Positions 1 to 8,583 of a stretch of DNA of 33,804 bases are shown piece after piece (positions within the stretch are counted from its first letter, which is position 1; every line of letters begins with the position of its first letter). The position numbers were made by a program, and so were the translations under genes. Source of the DNA: Clostridia bacterium (GTDB taxonomy: Bacteria; Bacillota; Clostridia; Christensenellales; Borkfalkiaceae); NCBI GenBank assembly GCA_900767885.1, contig CAAGAU010000004.1, forward strand, positions 1 to 33,804. The letters run 5' to 3'. A model generated the notes under the pieces. That model saw only the letters and a list, made by a program, of their open reading frames with translations. It was not told where the DNA came from and did not search any database.

Positions 1-870
1 ATATTCTAAAACTAAACGCGATATGCTGACAACCTTAAAATTGTTTGAGAGTTTTGTTATTTTGTAATATTCTAAAACGAAGCATTCGGCGAACAGATAC
101 TTCTGAAAGTTTGAGAGTTTTGTTATTTTGTAATATTCTAAAACGCAGTATATATCGAATATTGATTACAATACGTTTGAGAGTTTTGTTATTTTGTAAT
201 ATTCTAAAACATACGTTACCCTTTTTAAAGTAACATTTGTGTTTGAGAGTTTTGTTATTTTGTAATATTCTAAAACAGCCCGTCGGCTATTAAGTAATTT
301 AATTATGTTTGAGAGTTTTGTTATTTTGTAATATTCTAAAACATAGTTAGTATAGTTAGAGGGGTAGGGCTTGTTTGAGAGTTTTGTTATTTTGTAATAT
401 TCTAAAACTCAAAAACTTGTGGCAACGGTAAAACGTATGTTTGAGAGTTTTGTTATTTTGTAATATTCTAAAACTAAATGAGGTATAAATATGTATCAAA
501 ATGTGTTTGAGAGTTTTGTTATTTTGTAATATTCTAAAACCCGAGAAAGCCAATAATCTTCGCTATCGGTGTTTGAGAGTTTTGTTATTTTGTAATATTC
601 TAAAACTCATATGGGTTACGGGAAACGTTATCGCGGGTTTGAGAGTTTTGTTATTTTGTAATATTCTAAAACTAAACGCGATATGCTGACAACCTTAAAA
701 TTGTTTGAGAGTTTTGTTATTTTGTAATATTCTAAAACGCGGAAAGGCTCTACACGATTAAGGCAACTGTTTGAGAGTTTTGTTATTTTGTAGTATTCTA
801 AAACTCTTTTATATTCTACCATAAATTTCTCAAGTTTGAGAGCTTTGTTATTTTGTAGTATTCTAACTAT
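1..870 (+). CRISPR. CRISPR array, type II-like repeats, trailer end
   Basis: Thirteen 36-bp repeats start at 43, 109, 175 and then every 66 bp to 769, with the last at 834. The last 12 bases of another repeat lie at 1-12. The repeat begins GTTTGAGAGTTTTG and ends TATTCTAAAAC. All 13 spacers are 30 bp except the last (805-833, 29 bp). The repeat at 769 has one A-to-G change, and the one at 834 has several changes and has lost the AAAAC end. Repeat decay marks the trailer, so the leader and newest spacers lie off the left edge and transcription runs on the plus strand. The GTTT...AAAAC form and 36/30 spacing fit type II (Cas9) arrays. No cas gene or tracrRNA is visible here, so the subtype is inferred. 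The spacer at 13-42 is identical to that at 673-702. Confidence 0.97.
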
Positions 871-885
871 TTTGACTATAAAACT

Positions 886-922
886 CCGCCGCAAATCGAA
901 TGATTTGCGGCGGGATTTTTTT
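886..922 (+). terminator. Intrinsic terminator after the CRISPR array
   Basis: Perfect 12-bp stem (886-897 with 902-913), GAAT loop, then a run of seven T. It lies 16 bp past the last degenerate repeat and would end the pre-crRNA. Read on the minus strand, the hairpin is followed by GTTTTATAG, so it may also serve the small convergent gene at 935-1066. Confidence 0.85.
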
Positions 923-934
923 GTTTTGCCGATT

Positions 935-1066
935 TTATAAATCGTCCACGTCCTGTACGGGTTCTTCGGCGTTTCCGCTTAAATAGTTACCCGTGTAACT
1001 TCCCAAAGGGTCGAAAGGCGATTTCATATTTTTAATCGTTTTCTTTTTTTTATCGTTCTTTTTCAT
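935..1066 (-). CDS. Small conserved-looking protein, 43 aa, unknown function
   Basis: A 43-codon frame on the minus strand between the CRISPR terminator and rubrerythrin. The N terminus is a lysine-rich run (MKKNDKKKKTIKNMK). The C-terminal half contains PFDPLGSYTGNYLSG and ends in EEPVQDVDDL. The D-P-x-G-S-Y-T-G core followed by an acidic P-V-Q-D-x-D-D-L tail resembles very short proteins I associate with clostridial genomes, but no function is known to me. No clear Shine-Dalgarno sequence precedes the ATG. A second in-frame ATG lies 13 codons in. The stop is close to the bidirectional hairpin at 886-913. Homology is from memory and unchecked. Confidence 0.6.
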   Translation of the reverse strand: MKKNDKKKKTIKNMKSPFDPLGSYTGNYLSGNAEEPVQDVDDL

Positions 1067-1140
1067 TATTTGCAATTTTTTACTTCTGAACTTTTAGTCT
1101 TTTTAGACTTACAATTCTTGGTTTGAGTCTTTCTCATAAT

Positions 1141-1722
1141 TTAATCCGGAAGATTCAACTTCACAAAACCCTGGCTCGACTTACATAATGGGCATACGCT
1201 GAAAGCCTGTTTTGCCGTAAACCTGAAACCGCATTCCGAACATTCGTATACTACGGGCGTATCGCTTTTAAAAAGTGTGCCGTCCTCGAAATGCTTTGCA
1301 AGGTAAGCGAATATAATTTCGTGTCGTTTTTCAACTTCCGCAACTCTTAAAAAGGTATCCGCAATCTGGGTATAACCTTCGTCTTGCGCGTCTTTTGCAA
1401 ACGACGGATATATAAATTCGCTTTCGCTTTTTTCCGCATTCAACGCCGCAATCAAACCGTTTTCGACGGTATCTCCTTCAAAGGGGAATCCTCCGGCGAC
1501 TTCCGCATTAGGGCAAGCCGCGCCGTTTTCCAATATAAAGTCGAAAAACGTTTTAGCGTGCATCGTTTCGTTTTTGGCAATCGTTTTTATTTCGTCGGCA
1601 AGAGTTTTATAACCTTGCATAAGCGCTTTTTGCGCTATCATCTGGTATCTCATTCCTGCCTGACATTCGCCCGCAAACGCAGCGGTCAGATTTTTAAAAG
1701 TTTTAGTTTGGTTGAACTCCAT
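1141..1722 (-). CDS. rbr: Rubrerythrin (non-haem diiron peroxidase)
   Basis: 193 residues, normal for the family. An N-terminal four-helix ferritin-like domain carries iron ligands at Glu19 (FAGE), Glu52/His55 (NETMH) and the later AEVEKRHE motif. The C-terminal rubredoxin-like knuckle has two CxxC pairs (CSECG and CPLC) for one FeS4 centre. Rubrerythrins reduce hydrogen peroxide in the cytoplasm of anaerobes. The start is set by a strong AAGGAGG five bases before this ATG; an upstream in-frame ATG at 1761 lacks such a site. It appears to be the first gene of a short minus-strand unit that may read on into the 43-aa gene. Confidence 0.95.
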   Translation of the reverse strand: MEFNQTKTFKNLTAAFAGECQAGMRYQMIAQKALMQGYKTLADEIKTIAKNETMHAKTFFDFILENGAACPNAEVAGGFPFEGDTVENGLIAALNAEKSESEFIYPSFAKDAQDEGYTQIADTFLRVAEVEKRHEIIFAYLAKHFEDGTLFKSDTPVVYECSECGFRFTAKQAFSVCPLCKSSQGFVKLNLPD

Positions 1723-1742
1723 TTTTACCTCCTTCCGCTTAA

Positions 1743-1772
1743 AGTATGGGCAGAGGCGCACGGATTATGCAA
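1743..1772 (-). promoter_or_regulatory. Possible promoter of rubrerythrin
   Basis: On the minus strand TTGCAT (1772-1767) and CATACT (1748-1743) are separated by 18 bp, about 20 bp upstream of the Shine-Dalgarno sequence. The match to sigma-A is moderate. Confidence 0.4.
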
Positions 1773-1788
1773 AATTCGACAAATTTTT

Positions 1789-2442
1789 TTATTTGGTTGC
1801 GAGTATTTCGGCGGTTTTGCCGTCTATAAGATATTCGCGTTTAAAGTTTTCGGCGAAAAATCCCACGTACCAGAAGTTATAGCCGTCGTTTTCGAGCAGG
1901 CGTATTCTTATTTCGCCGTAACTTTCGTCGTTAAAAAATTTTTCGCCGTCCGCGCCGCAGGCTTTTTGAGCGACGCTTAACGCGGCGGCGTAGTCGATAG
2001 TGTCGGCAAGTTTCAAAGAATACATTTCCACCGAATAATCTTCGCCGCCCATACTTATCACGGCGGTGAAATTTTCCTTAGGCGGGCAGGGTAAAAGTAT
2101 ATATGCGTAACGCGCGTCCGCAAGGGGTTTATACTCGAATTTTCCGCACAAATTCAGCCCCGCCGCGCCGAATCTGACGAGTATTTCGCCTTCGCACGCC
2201 TCGCCGGTTACGGGTATTATTTTAAACGTCGCAAACGGGCGGACTTCGGTCGTTTTGCCGTCGGTTTCAAACGGGGTTTCGCGCGTTTCGCCGTAACAGT
2301 AAAGAGTAAAACGGTCGGTTTTGCCGATAAAAATTTCGGTGCGGAGTTGGCTTATTTTTTGAGAGTAGTCGGCGCGTTTATCGCAACCGCACATGGTTAA
2401 AACTGTTAAAAAAGCAAAAGTAAAAGCGATTATTTTTTTCAT
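1789..2442 (-). CDS. Predicted lipoprotein, 217 aa
   Basis: The N terminus is a lipoprotein signal: MKK, a hydrophobic stretch of about 13 residues, then a Met-Cys-Gly-Cys lipobox with Cys20 as the likely lipidated residue. The mature part is beta-rich in appearance, without catalytic motifs I recognise. The last 45 residues (ending EYLIDGKTAEILATK) recall the end of PepSY-type domains, where a peptide-like residue pattern precedes an aspartate and a short final strand; this is a weak resemblance only. It is divergent from the membrane protein at 2560. A TATAAT at 2453-2448 lies just five bases before the ATG and no ribosome binding site is present, so the mRNA may be leaderless. Confidence 0.7.
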   Translation of the reverse strand: MKKIIAFTFAFLTVLTMCGCDKRADYSQKISQLRTEIFIGKTDRFTLYCYGETRETPFETDGKTTEVRPFATFKIIPVTGEACEGEILVRFGAAGLNLCGKFEYKPLADARYAYILLPCPPKENFTAVISMGGEDYSVEMYSLKLADTIDYAAALSVAQKACGADGEKFFNDESYGEIRIRLLENDGYNFWYVGFFAENFKREYLIDGKTAEILATK

Positions 2443-2520
2443 ACGTTATTATATTAAGTTTTCTATGATAAAATACCTATGAAAATTAAGAGATAATGTT
2501 TACAGATATTGCTCATTCCG

Positions 2521-2549
2521 TTGCAATTTCGGGGCGATTATGGTATAAT
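2521..2549 (+). promoter_or_regulatory. Promoter, near-leaderless, for the 2560 gene
   Basis: TTGCAA (2521-2526), a 17-bp spacer, an extended -10 (TGG) and TATAAT (2544-2549). The expected start site is about 2556, only four bases before the ATG at 2560, so there is no room for a Shine-Dalgarno sequence. Confidence 0.75.
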
Positions 2550-2559
2550 TTAGCCGTAT

Positions 2560-3030
2560 ATGGATAAATTGATCAAAAAAACCGTAATCGTTACGGTTGC
2601 CGCTTTAATTGCGGTCGGCTCGTTGACGATTTTAATATTTTCGGTATTTTTCCCTAAAGCTTCGGGCGACTTTTGCCGCAAAGGCAAACTGTACGGCGCG
2701 GCGTCGGGGTTTTATGCCCGCGTATACGATAAAAGCGGTTCGGCGGAAGATTTCTCCGCGCTGATGGACTGCGCCGTAGGCGGAAATCAAAAAGATTACG
2801 TTATAAAATACGGCAAGGGCGTTCTCGATTTTAAGGGTGAACTGTCTTCCGGTGATTACGAGTATTTCGTCTGGGGTGCGGTTACGGCGGGATATGAGTG
2901 CGGTAATTACGCGTTTTCGGCTGAAATTGCGGTAAAAAGCGGCTGTGCGTCCGCGTTGGATTTGGCGAAAGTATACGCCGAAAAAAACGACGAATACGCG
3001 GCCATATTAAATAAATATTATTTAGGATAA
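2560..3030 (+). CDS. Small single-pass membrane protein, 156 aa
   Basis: Residues 8-31 form one hydrophobic segment after a lysine-containing N terminus (MDKLIKK), then an Ala/Gly/Tyr-rich soluble domain of about 120 residues. Alternating short helices (ASALDLAKVYAEKNDEYAAI at the end) suggest a helical-repeat, TPR-like fold, but no motif is diagnostic. I do not recognise the family. The start is fixed by the membrane segment and the strong promoter directly before it. The stop is nine bases before guaA, so it is probably the first gene of the guaA transcription unit. Confidence 0.7.
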   Translation: MDKLIKKTVIVTVAALIAVGSLTILIFSVFFPKASGDFCRKGKLYGAASGFYARVYDKSGSAEDFSALMDCAVGGNQKDYVIKYGKGVLDFKGELSSGDYEYFVWGAVTAGYECGNYAFSAEIAVKSGCASALDLAKVYAEKNDEYAAILNKYYLG

Positions 3031-3038
3031 AAGGATTT

Positions 3039-4571
3039 ATGCAACACGAAAAAGTATTAGTTCTCGATTTTGGCGGTCAGTACAATCAACTTATTGCAAG
3101 AAGAGTAAGAGAGCAGAACGTTTACTGCGAACTTTTGCCTTGCGATATTTCTATCGAACGAATAAAGGCATTCGCTCCCAAAGGTATAATATTTACGGGC
3201 GGACCTAACAGCGTTTACGACGAAAACTCGCCGCATATCGACCCCGAAATTTTCAATCTGGGCATACCCGTACTCGGTATTTGCTACGGCGCGCAACTTA
3301 TGGCTTACACGCTTGGCGGCAAGGTTGAACATGCTCCCTCGCGCGAATACGGCAAGAGCGACGTAACCTATTTCGGCGGTAAAATTTTCAAGGACGTAGA
3401 TAAGCAGAACGTTTGCTGGATGAGTCATACCGACTATATTTCGGTTCCTCCCGCGGAGTTCGAAGTCGTTGCCAAAACCGAAACTTGCCCCGTGGCGGCT
3501 ATGGCGGACGAAAAACGCAAATTTTACGGCGTACAGTTCCACCCCGAAGTTATGCATACCCGTCAGGGTACGCAGATTTTGCGTAACTTTTTGTATGAGG
3601 GTTGCGGCGTTGCGGGCGACTGGACTATGAGCAATTTCGTAAAGGAGCAAGTCGCAAAACTCAAAGCAAAAATAGGCGATAAAAAAGTTCTTTGCGCGAT
3701 GAGCGGCGGCGTGGACAGCGCGGTTGCGGCAACGCTTATACACAGAGCCGCCGGCGATAATCTTACCTGTATTTTCGTCGATCACGGCTTACTCAGAAAA
3801 AACGAGGCGGAAGACGTATACAGAGTTTTTAAAACCGAACGCGGAATGAATCTTATCAAAGTTGACGCGGCGGACAGGTTTTTAACCAAACTCGCGGGCG
3901 TTTCAGATCCCGAAACCAAAAGAAAGATTATCGGCTCGGAATTTATCAAAGTTTTCGAGGACGAGGCTAAAAAAATAGGCAAGGTAGACTATCTCGTTCA
4001 AGGCACGATTTATCCCGACGTAATAGAGAGCGGCAAGGGCAAGAGCGCGGTTATAAAGTCGCACCATAACGTTGGCGGACTTCCGAGCGTGGTAGATTTT
4101 AAGGAAATAATCGAGCCTTTGCGCGACCTTTTCAAAGACGAAGTGCGTAAACTCGGTTTCGAACTCGGCTTGCCCGAAGAAATCGTAATGCGTCAGCCGT
4201 TCCCCGGACCGGGACTTGCCATTCGTATAATCGGCGATATTACGAGAGAAAAAATAAAGGTGTTGCAGGACGCCGACTATATTTACCGCGAAGAAATAGC
4301 CAACGCTGGACTTAATAAGGAAATCTGGCAATATTTTGCCGTACTTACCAACTGCCGTTCGGTAGGCGTTATGGGCGACAGCAGAACTTATTCCTACACG
4401 CTTGCTCTTCGCGCAGTAACGAGCGTAGACGGTATGACCGCCGACTGGGCGAGAATCCCTTACGACGTGCTTGAAAAAATATCCACGCGTATAGTAAACG
4501 AGGTTCAGGATATAAACCGTATAGTTTACGATATTACTTCCAAACCCCCGGCAACTATCGAATGGGAATAA
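3039..4571 (+). CDS. guaA: GMP synthase (glutamine-hydrolysing)
   Basis: 510 residues, the normal length. It converts XMP, ATP and glutamine to GMP, the last step of guanine nucleotide synthesis. The N-terminal class I glutamine amidotransferase domain has the nucleophile Cys82 in GICYGAQ and the catalytic His/Glu in FHPEV near residue 168. The ATP pyrophosphatase domain carries the SGGVDS P-loop near residue 222. The C-terminal dimerisation domain ends in the conserved KPPATIEWE. An AAAGGA lies eight bases before the ATG. No guanine riboswitch is visible upstream; the short gap to the preceding membrane-protein gene points to co-transcription. Confidence 0.98.
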   Translation: MQHEKVLVLDFGGQYNQLIARRVREQNVYCELLPCDISIERIKAFAPKGIIFTGGPNSVYDENSPHIDPEIFNLGIPVLGICYGAQLMAYTLGGKVEHAPSREYGKSDVTYFGGKIFKDVDKQNVCWMSHTDYISVPPAEFEVVAKTETCPVAAMADEKRKFYGVQFHPEVMHTRQGTQILRNFLYEGCGVAGDWTMSNFVKEQVAKLKAKIGDKKVLCAMSGGVDSAVAATLIHRAAGDNLTCIFVDHGLLRKNEAEDVYRVFKTERGMNLIKVDAADRFLTKLAGVSDPETKRKIIGSEFIKVFEDEAKKIGKVDYLVQGTIYPDVIESGKGKSAVIKSHHNVGGLPSVVDFKEIIEPLRDLFKDEVRKLGFELGLPEEIVMRQPFPGPGLAIRIIGDITREKIKVLQDADYIYREEIANAGLNKEIWQYFAVLTNCRSVGVMGDSRTYSYTLALRAVTSVDGMTADWARIPYDVLEKISTRIVNEVQDINRIVYDITSKPPATIEWE

Positions 4572-4603
4572 TTTATCGGCAAGGCTATAAATAAGGTTAG
4601 AAA

Positions 4604-5593
4604 ATGAGTGAAAACGAAAAAATAAACGCCAGGTGTCCGCTTTGCGGCAAGGATATTGCCTTGCAATCGGACTTGGGCAAAATAAATTGTCCCGAATGCG
4701 GAAAGGAAATTTCCGCAACGCAGGCGATTAAATATTATCAATCCGTAAACGAGAGTCCGCAAACGGTAAAAGAGGCGCACGGCGACGATTACCATAAGGT
4801 ATTGCTGCTTATAGACGAGTGCCACGACCTGTGCGTGGCGGGTAAGTTTGACGACGCCGAACAAAAGGCCGAAGAGGCTCTCGACCTGACCGAAACCGAT
4901 TACCGTGCGTATATGGCTATGGTCGAGGTAAAAACTAAACTTTATACCGATTTAAGCGACCATACTCACGAGGAATACCTCAATAAAGCCATAGCGGTTG
5001 CCGACGTAGACGGCAGGGCTGACGTAAAAAGAATATACAAACCGTATTATCAGAAACGCAAATTCAGCGCGGAAGAACTCGAAAGGTATAACGAGGAAAA
5101 CAAAAAGGACAAAAAGCAAAAACTCGAAAAACTTTTAAAGAGTATGATACCTGCCGATCTTGCCGCAAGTAAAAGCGCAATGGTAATGATTATTTTATCT
5201 CCCGTTTGTATATTGCTGGCAGCTGCCGCGTTCGTTCTTACGTTTATATTCGAGATTTCCTGGTTTGCGCTTATCGGCGCGATTCTTACGATCGCCGCGC
5301 TCGTATTGTTCAGACTTTGGTTCAATCAAAGGGAGTCGTCGCGCGCGTTTAACTCTTTGCTCGATTTGTACGACGTTTTAGACGGCGTAAGCCTTTCGGA
5401 CGAACAGTCGGCGGAATTGTATAAAATAATGACGGATATCGCTCAACGTTTTGCCGACCGTCTGCCCGTAATTTCCATGGCGGACGCATACGACAAACTC
5501 ATAAATTTAATAATAGAAATAAACGATCAGACGATAAACGAGTTTATTAAAAACGATAAATTCTTCGGCAAAATGGTTGAGGCGGAGGAATAA
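4604..5593 (+). CDS. Zinc-ribbon membrane protein with TPR-like region
   Basis: 329 residues, no named family recognised. The N terminus has two CPxC pairs (Cys11/Cys14 and Cys29/Cys32), a classic zinc ribbon. Residues about 60-125 look like TPR helices (DDAEQKAEEALDLTETDYRA). A Lys/Glu-rich coiled stretch follows, then two membrane segments between about residues 198 and 245, and a C-terminal helical cytoplasmic domain. A cytosolic sensor or scaffold tethered to the membrane is one guess. It sits 32 bases after guaA and two bases before the epimerase gene, so it is probably in the same operon. Confidence 0.75.
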   Translation: MSENEKINARCPLCGKDIALQSDLGKINCPECGKEISATQAIKYYQSVNESPQTVKEAHGDDYHKVLLLIDECHDLCVAGKFDDAEQKAEEALDLTETDYRAYMAMVEVKTKLYTDLSDHTHEEYLNKAIAVADVDGRADVKRIYKPYYQKRKFSAEELERYNEENKKDKKQKLEKLLKSMIPADLAASKSAMVMIILSPVCILLAAAAFVLTFIFEISWFALIGAILTIAALVLFRLWFNQRESSRAFNSLLDLYDVLDGVSLSDEQSAELYKIMTDIAQRFADRLPVISMADAYDKLINLIIEINDQTINEFIKNDKFFGKMVEAEE

Positions 5594-5595
5594 AA

Positions 5596-6471
5596 ATGGT
5601 TTACGAAATAGAAAACGAATATTTGAAAGTCGGCGCGGAAACGCTCGGCGCGCAGCCCACAACGATAATGCGTAAGGACGGCAATATAGAACATTTGTGG
5701 CAGGGCGACGCAAAATACTGGAAGAGCCGCAGTCCGCATCTTTTCCCCGTGGTCGGCAGACTCTACGAGGGTAAGTACGAATACGGCGGTAAATTATACG
5801 CATTGAATATTCACGGGTTTGCCCGCAATACCGAGTTTACTTTAGTCGAAAAAACTGCGGACAGTATGGTTTTCGCAATTTCCGCAACCGCCGCAACGAC
5901 GGAAATTTACCCGTTCGATTTTATTTTCAAAGTAAAATACGCGCTTGTCGAAAATACTTTGACTATGACTTATATCGTGGAGAACGCGGGCAAAAGCGTA
6001 ATGTATTTCGGTCTCGGCGGGCATACGGGCTTTAACGTGCCTTTCGACGGCGGCGAGTTTACCGACTATTATCTCGAAACGGAAAACGCTTGCTCGCCCG
6101 AGCATTTGTTGTTGTCTCCGTCGTATCTGATGAGCGAAAACCGCGAAAATTTTTCGCTCGAAAACGGTAAAATCTTACACCTTAAACACGAACTTTTCGA
6201 CGACGACGCAATCGTGCTGGAGGGTTTTGACAGGACCGTAAGCATAAAGAGTAAAAAGACCAAAAAATCAATAAAAGTTTCCTTCCCCAAAATGCACTAC
6301 GTGGGACTTTGGCACGCGCCGAAAACGGACGCGCCGTATTTGTGCATAGAGCCGTGGGAAAACCTTCCGTCGTTCGACGGCAAGATAGAAAAACTCAACG
6401 AAAAACCGCATATCGGCAAACTCGAGAGCGGCGAAATTTACGAAAGTCCTATAATTATATCGCTTGAATAA
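5596..6471 (+). CDS. Aldose 1-epimerase-like protein (LacX-type)
   Basis: 291 residues with the pattern of the galactose mutarotase-like superfamily, LacX branch: an early WQGDAKYW segment, SPHLFPVVGRL, NIHGFARNTEF with the conserved His, a GGHTGFNVPF loop and a late CIEPWENLPS. Relatives interconvert alpha and beta anomers of hexoses in the cytoplasm; the LacX branch has not been tied to one substrate. The GGAGG of its ribosome binding site lies inside the end of the preceding gene, which implies translational coupling. Function is by family resemblance. Confidence 0.85.
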   Translation: MVYEIENEYLKVGAETLGAQPTTIMRKDGNIEHLWQGDAKYWKSRSPHLFPVVGRLYEGKYEYGGKLYALNIHGFARNTEFTLVEKTADSMVFAISATAATTEIYPFDFIFKVKYALVENTLTMTYIVENAGKSVMYFGLGGHTGFNVPFDGGEFTDYYLETENACSPEHLLLSPSYLMSENRENFSLENGKILHLKHELFDDDAIVLEGFDRTVSIKSKKTKKSIKVSFPKMHYVGLWHAPKTDAPYLCIEPWENLPSFDGKIEKLNEKPHIGKLESGEIYESPIIISLE

Positions 6472-6486
6472 AGCACGCGAGGTATT

Positions 6487-7173
6487 ATGCTTAATATATC
6501 GTTAACCGTCTTATGCACGGTTCTTTCTTACTTATCCGGTTCGATAAGCGCGTCTATTTTAATTTCTAAATGGTTTTATAAAGGCGACGTGCGAAACTTC
6601 GGCAGTCATAACGCGGGCGCGACCAATATGGCGCGCGTCTACGGACTTTTGGGCGGGCTTGCCGTTCTTGCGGGCGACTTTTTAAAGGCGGTTATCGCTA
6701 TGGGTCTGCCGTGGCTTTTAGGCGTGCTTATTCCCGAATTTACCTGCGCCGAACTTGCTTATTGTCTTGCGGGCGCGGGGTGCTTTTTAGGCCACGCTTT
6801 TCCCGTATTCTTTAAGTTTAAAGGCGGTAAGGGCGTAACCGTAGGCGCGGCAATCGCGCTTATGATCGATTGGCGGATATTCTTGATTATTCTTGCCGTG
6901 TTCGTAATAGTTTTTATCATTACGCATATAGTGTCCGTTTCGTCGATTTCCGCGGCAGCGGCGATTATAGTCGCGGCGGTATTGTTTTTCGTGTTTAAAG
7001 TCGGCAATTTCTCGGTGTACAGGCTCGTTCTCGCGGCGTTCGCGGGGGTAAGCGTTATTTATTTGCACCGCTCTAACATAGGCAGACTTATCCGCGGAGA
7101 AGAAAAGAAATTTACTTATAAAAAACGTTCGGCAAAAACCGATGAAAACGCTCAGAATAAAGAAGAGGTATAA
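6487..7173 (+). CDS. plsY: Acyl-phosphate:glycerol-3-phosphate acyltransferase
   Basis: 228 residues, slightly longer than usual because of a charged, Lys-rich C-terminal tail of about 25 residues. PlsY transfers an acyl group from acyl phosphate to glycerol 3-phosphate, the first step of phospholipid synthesis in most Firmicutes. The family motifs are present: GSHNAGATNMARVYG after the first membrane segment, GHAFPVFFKFKGGKGV in the middle, and LHRSNIGRLIRGEE near the end. About five membrane segments are evident. A CGAGGT ribosome binding site lies before the ATG. It is followed four bases later by uxaC. Confidence 0.95.
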   Translation: MLNISLTVLCTVLSYLSGSISASILISKWFYKGDVRNFGSHNAGATNMARVYGLLGGLAVLAGDFLKAVIAMGLPWLLGVLIPEFTCAELAYCLAGAGCFLGHAFPVFFKFKGGKGVTVGAAIALMIDWRIFLIILAVFVIVFIITHIVSVSSISAAAAIIVAAVLFFVFKVGNFSVYRLVLAAFAGVSVIYLHRSNIGRLIRGEEKKFTYKKRSAKTDENAQNKEEV

Positions 7174-7177
7174 CTAT

Positions 7178-8566
7178 ATGAGTTATATAAAAGAGAATTT
7201 TTTATTGAGAAATAAAACGGCTGAAAAATTGTATTTCGACTACGCCGAGAAAATGCCCGTTTTCGATTATCACTGCCACTTATCCGAAAAGCAAATACTC
7301 GAAAATAAGCCTTTCAACGATGTTTGCGAAATCTGGCTCGGCGGCGACCATTATAAGTGGCGTTTGATGCGTAATTACGGCGTGGACGAAAAATATATCA
7401 CGGGCGACGCTACCAACGAGGAAAAATTCAACGCTTATTGCAAAACTTTGTCCACGGCGTTCGGCAACCCGTTGTATCACTGGTCGCAGGTCGAACTTAA
7501 AGAGTTTTTTAATTGCGAACTCGAAATTAATGAGGAAAACGCCAAAACTATCTGGAACTGGTGCAACGATTATATCAAACTCAATCGCGTTACGCCGCAA
7601 AGCCTTATCGAAAAATCCAACGTAAAATTTATTTTTACCACTAACGAGGTTTTCGACGATTTAACCACTTTTGAAAAGATTGCTCAGAAAGATTATAAAT
7701 TCAAAGTTTATCCCGCGTTCCGCGCCGATAAAATAATGAATATCGAGGCGGAAAAATACAACGATTTCGTCGCGCTTTTGGAAAAATGCACTCACGAGAT
7801 AAAGTCTTTAAGCGACTTAAAGTCGGCTTTGACCGCACGCCTTATAGAGTTTAAAAAGGTCGGCGCAAGGGCGAGCGATATCGCGCTCGAGGCGGTTTAT
7901 CCGGTTGCGGACGAAAAATGCGCTGCGGAAATTTTCGATATTCGCCGTAAAGGTAAAGCGGTTACGGACGAGCAGGCAAAAATTTTCAAGGGGTATCTTA
8001 CGTATTTCCTTATGAAGATTTACGCCGAAAACGGAATCGCTACCGAACTGCATTTAGGCGCAATGCGTAACAACAACGCAAAAATGCTTGCCGCACTCGG
8101 ACTCGATACCGGTTACGACAGCATTGCGGAAGATAACAGTATTAAAAATCTTTCAAGGCTTTTCGATAAACTCAACGACGAAAACGCCTTGCCCAAGACG
8201 ATAGTGTTTAACCTTAACCCCAAAATGAACGCCGAAATAGTTACTTTAAACGGTTGTTTTCAGTCGGGCGAGGCAAAAGGTAAAATGCAATACGGTCCCG
8301 CATGGTGGTTTCTGGATAATAAGGTCGGTATGGAAAAGCATTTGCAGGACCTTACCGCCACGGGGCATATCGGCGCGTTTATAGGTATGCTTACGGACAG
8401 TCGTTCCTTCCTTTCGTACCCGCGCCACCACTATTTCCGCCGCATTTTATGCAACTACTTCGGTACGATGATAGAAAACGGCGAAATGACTTCCGACTTG
8501 AATTTCGTCGGCAAGGTTGTAGAAGATATTTGCTATAATAACGCCGTAAATTATTTCGGAGTTTAA
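7178..8566 (+). CDS. uxaC: Glucuronate/galacturonate isomerase
   Basis: 462 residues; the family averages about 465. UxaC interconverts D-glucuronate with D-fructuronate and D-galacturonate with D-tagaturonate, the entry step of hexuronate breakdown. The metal-binding HxH motif sits in FDYHCHLSEKQI, followed by the family's IWLGGDHYKWRLMR and, later, LHLGAMRNNN and a C-terminal TDSRSFLSYPRHHYFRRI. The ATG at 7178 has a GAGGT site; an upstream in-frame ATG at 7142 overlaps plsY and would add a non-conserved extension. No other hexuronate gene (uxuA, uxaB, kdgK) is nearby, so this copy is away from a full pathway cluster. Confidence 0.96.
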   Translation: MSYIKENFLLRNKTAEKLYFDYAEKMPVFDYHCHLSEKQILENKPFNDVCEIWLGGDHYKWRLMRNYGVDEKYITGDATNEEKFNAYCKTLSTAFGNPLYHWSQVELKEFFNCELEINEENAKTIWNWCNDYIKLNRVTPQSLIEKSNVKFIFTTNEVFDDLTTFEKIAQKDYKFKVYPAFRADKIMNIEAEKYNDFVALLEKCTHEIKSLSDLKSALTARLIEFKKVGARASDIALEAVYPVADEKCAAEIFDIRRKGKAVTDEQAKIFKGYLTYFLMKIYAENGIATELHLGAMRNNNAKMLAALGLDTGYDSIAEDNSIKNLSRLFDKLNDENALPKTIVFNLNPKMNAEIVTLNGCFQSGEAKGKMQYGPAWWFLDNKVGMEKHLQDLTATGHIGAFIGMLTDSRSFLSYPRHHYFRRILCNYFGTMIENGEMTSDLNFVGKVVEDICYNNAVNYFGV

Positions 8567-8583
8567 AGGTTGCGGTCAAAACT

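Noticed and set aside
45..894. Several ORFs of 60-90 codons inside the CRISPR array on both strands, with repeating peptides
   Set aside because: They are read-through of the 36-bp repeats and spacers; the peptide repeats mirror the DNA repeats.
1067..1140. GGTTTGAGTCT beside the array as a tracrRNA anti-repeat
   Set aside because: Only seven bases match the repeat start, in the wrong context; a working anti-repeat needs much longer pairing.
3903..4718. A 271-codon minus-strand ORF opposite guaA
   Set aside because: It is antisense to conserved guaA codons and has no ribosome binding site.
8567..8583. TTTAAAG...CTTTAAA between uxaC and the convergent gene as a terminator
   Set aside because: The stem is seven A/T-rich pairs with a large loop and no T-run; too weak to call.
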